From assembly GCA_049700155.1 (NCBI GenBank), contig JBNAVX010000124.1:1-6659 (forward strand): a stretch of DNA of 6,659 nucleotides. Reading direction: 5' to 3'. Shown here piece by piece: positions 6,084 to 6,659 of this stretch. This stretch comes from JACAEY01 sp049700155 (GTDB lineage Bacteria; Nitrospirota; Thermodesulfovibrionia; Thermodesulfovibrionales; SM23-35). The translations under genes were made by a program, and so were the position numbers. The notes below the pieces were generated by a model that saw only the letters and a list, made by a program, of their open reading frames with translations, had not been told where the DNA came from and did not search any database. Each line of letters begins with the position of its first letter. Within the stretch, counting starts at the first letter, position 1.

Positions 6084-6124
6084 ACCTTTGAAAAAGCATA
6101 GGGCATTTAATAAATCTCAAAGGT
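6084..6124. promoter_or_regulatory. 8 bp inverted repeat immediately upstream of the HTH gene
   Basis: ACCTTTGA (6084-6091) and TCAAAGGT (6117-6124) are perfect inverted copies around a 25 bp spacer, and the right copy ends nine bases before the ATG at 6134. The AAAGG of the right arm is also the best available ribosome binding site. It may be an operator, an mRNA stem that hides the ribosome site, or an end sequence of the ancestral insertion element. Confidence 0.4.
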
Positions 6125-6133
6125 TGAAGTCTT

Positions 6134-6577
6134 ATGAAATTCGAAAAAGGTGAAATAGCAAAGCAGAGGATGAAAATAATCAGATTCTATGAAAGGCATG
6201 GGGAGAAAACTACTGTTGAGGTCTTTGGAATAGATAGAAGAACAATCAACCGCTGGAGAAAAAGATTGAAAGAGAACAATGGAAAAGTTGTTGCTCTTGC
6301 CCCTTTACCTAAAAGACCCAAAAGGGTAAGAAAGTCTATTATACCTGTTGAGGTAACTGAATTTATAAGGACAATAAGACTTCAGCATCCCAGACTCGGA
6401 AAAGAAAAGATTAAGCCACTTTTGGATAGATACTGCAGTGAAAATGGCATCAGAAGTATCTCAGAATCAACTATAGGAAATATAATCAGGAGACATAATT
6501 TTTTCTTTCATAAACCTGATAAGCAAGAGAAATATTTTGTTAAAAATGTCCAAAGAGAGAATAAAGTTGCTGAATAA
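6134..6577 (+). CDS. N-terminal DNA-binding half of an IS481/rve-type transposase, catalytic core missing, 147 aa
   Basis: The first domain is a helix-turn-helix (about 8-47): KQRMKIIRFYERHG, then TTVEVFGIDRRTINRWRKRL with the recognition helix at the end. A basic linker (KRPKRVRKS, 60-68) leads to a second homeodomain-like unit (about 71-122) with HPRLGKEKIKPLL and SESTIGNIIRRH. This order is the front part of integrase-core (DDE, rve) transposases of the IS481-like group, which normally continue for roughly 200 more residues. Here the frame departs from the family after KPDK and stops at 6575-6577. The D, D and E catalytic residues are absent, so it cannot transpose. It could still bind DNA and act as a regulator. 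The pilus/secretion ATPase gene begins 18 bases later, with no room for an insertion-element end. AGG before the ATG is the only Shine-Dalgarno candidate. Confidence 0.72.
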   Translation: MKFEKGEIAKQRMKIIRFYERHGEKTTVEVFGIDRRTINRWRKRLKENNGKVVALAPLPKRPKRVRKSIIPVEVTEFIRTIRLQHPRLGKEKIKPLLDRYCSENGIRSISESTIGNIIRRHNFFFHKPDKQEKYFVKNVQRENKVAE

Positions 6578-6595
6578 GAAAAGGAATAATAATCC

Positions 6596-6659
6596 ATGGG
6601 AGTCAGATTAGGTCAGCTTCTAATAGCCTCTAATATAATTACAGAGGAACAGCTAAAAG
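6596..6659 (+). CDS. GspE/PilB-type secretion or type IV pilus assembly ATPase, N-terminal fragment (runs off window)
   Basis: The last 64 bases encode the first 21 codons of a protein starting MGVRLGQLLIASN and continuing IITEEQLK. This is the conserved opening of the T2SSE/MshEN N-terminal domain (RLGELLV..G.IT.EQL), which begins PilB and GspE ATPases that drive pilus or pseudopilus assembly at the inner membrane. AAAAGGA lies about 9-10 bases before ATG 6596 and serves as ribosome binding site. The Walker motifs lie outside the window, so PilB and GspE cannot be told apart. The gene directly follows the truncated transposase on the same strand and may be co-transcribed with it. Confidence 0.82.
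   Translation, partial: MGVRLGQLLIASNIITEEQLK

Larger units (their letters stand above)
5663..6133. other. 470 bp non-coding gap rich in foldback sequences
   Basis: No gene is seen. In order: an AT palindrome AGATTTTT-A-AAAAATCT (5776-5792), a nested inverted repeat (5845-5906), GTGAT-GACA-ATCAC (5988-6001), a perfect hairpin (6004-6022) and an 8 bp inverted repeat just before the next gene (6084-6124). An 11-codon frame (5991-6026) overlaps the perfect hairpin, but its GAGG is only two bases from the ATG. No hairpin here is followed by a T-run in the plus direction, so none is called a terminator. Confidence 0.5.

Overview
This AT-rich window looks like a piece of an accessory or intergenic-rich chromosomal region from a Gram-negative-type bacterium with type IV pili or type II secretion. 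The combination of a DUF401 carrier, a DUF72 protein, a secreted parallel beta-helix protein, a secreted fibronectin-III protein, YgiT/DUF4258 and RelE-type toxin-antitoxin debris, and a GspE/PilB-type ATPase is what I would expect from an uncultured Nitrospirota (Thermodesulfovibrionia-like) or deltaproteobacterial genome. That placement is inference from gene style only.

Layout. Positions 1-370 are non-coding and carry a two-unit 54-55 bp tandem repeat with palindromes. Positions 371-1313 (minus strand) are an eroded toxin-antitoxin block. A RelE/ParE-like toxin remnant (1313-1044) lacks a start and has an internal TAA. A DUF4258 toxin-like gene (923-603) is broken by a single TAG codon. 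Overlapping its end is an intact YgiT-type zinc-finger antitoxin-like gene (613-371) with a strong Shine-Dalgarno sequence. A diverged 46 bp block occurs once after each toxin unit. Positions 1608-2459 (minus) encode a secreted right-handed beta-helix protein. Positions 2472-3073 are non-coding and contain a striking composite inverted repeat (2541-2610). Positions 4993-3074 (minus) form a two-gene operon: a DUF401 membrane carrier with a GTG start placed almost exactly at the predicted transcription start, then a DUF72 protein 6 nt downstream.

On the plus strand, a small secreted fibronectin-III-like protein (5249-5662) is divergent from that operon. A repeat-bearing, hairpin-rich gap (5663-6133) follows. 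Next is the N-terminal DNA-binding half of an integrase-type transposase (6134-6577) without its catalytic core. Eighteen bases further on begins a GspE/PilB-type ATPase (6596 onward) that runs off the window.

Working view: the live functions are membrane transport (DUF401 with DUF72), export of two small surface or extracellular proteins, and the start of a pilus/secretion locus. The rest is decaying mobile and toxin-antitoxin material with several families of short structured repeats. I found no convincing new multi-gene system. The best leads are the one-codon inactivation of the DUF4258 toxin, the composite repeat with compensatory base changes, the possible leaderless DUF401-DUF72 operon, and the catalytic-domain-less transposase fused into the upstream region of the pilus ATPase.
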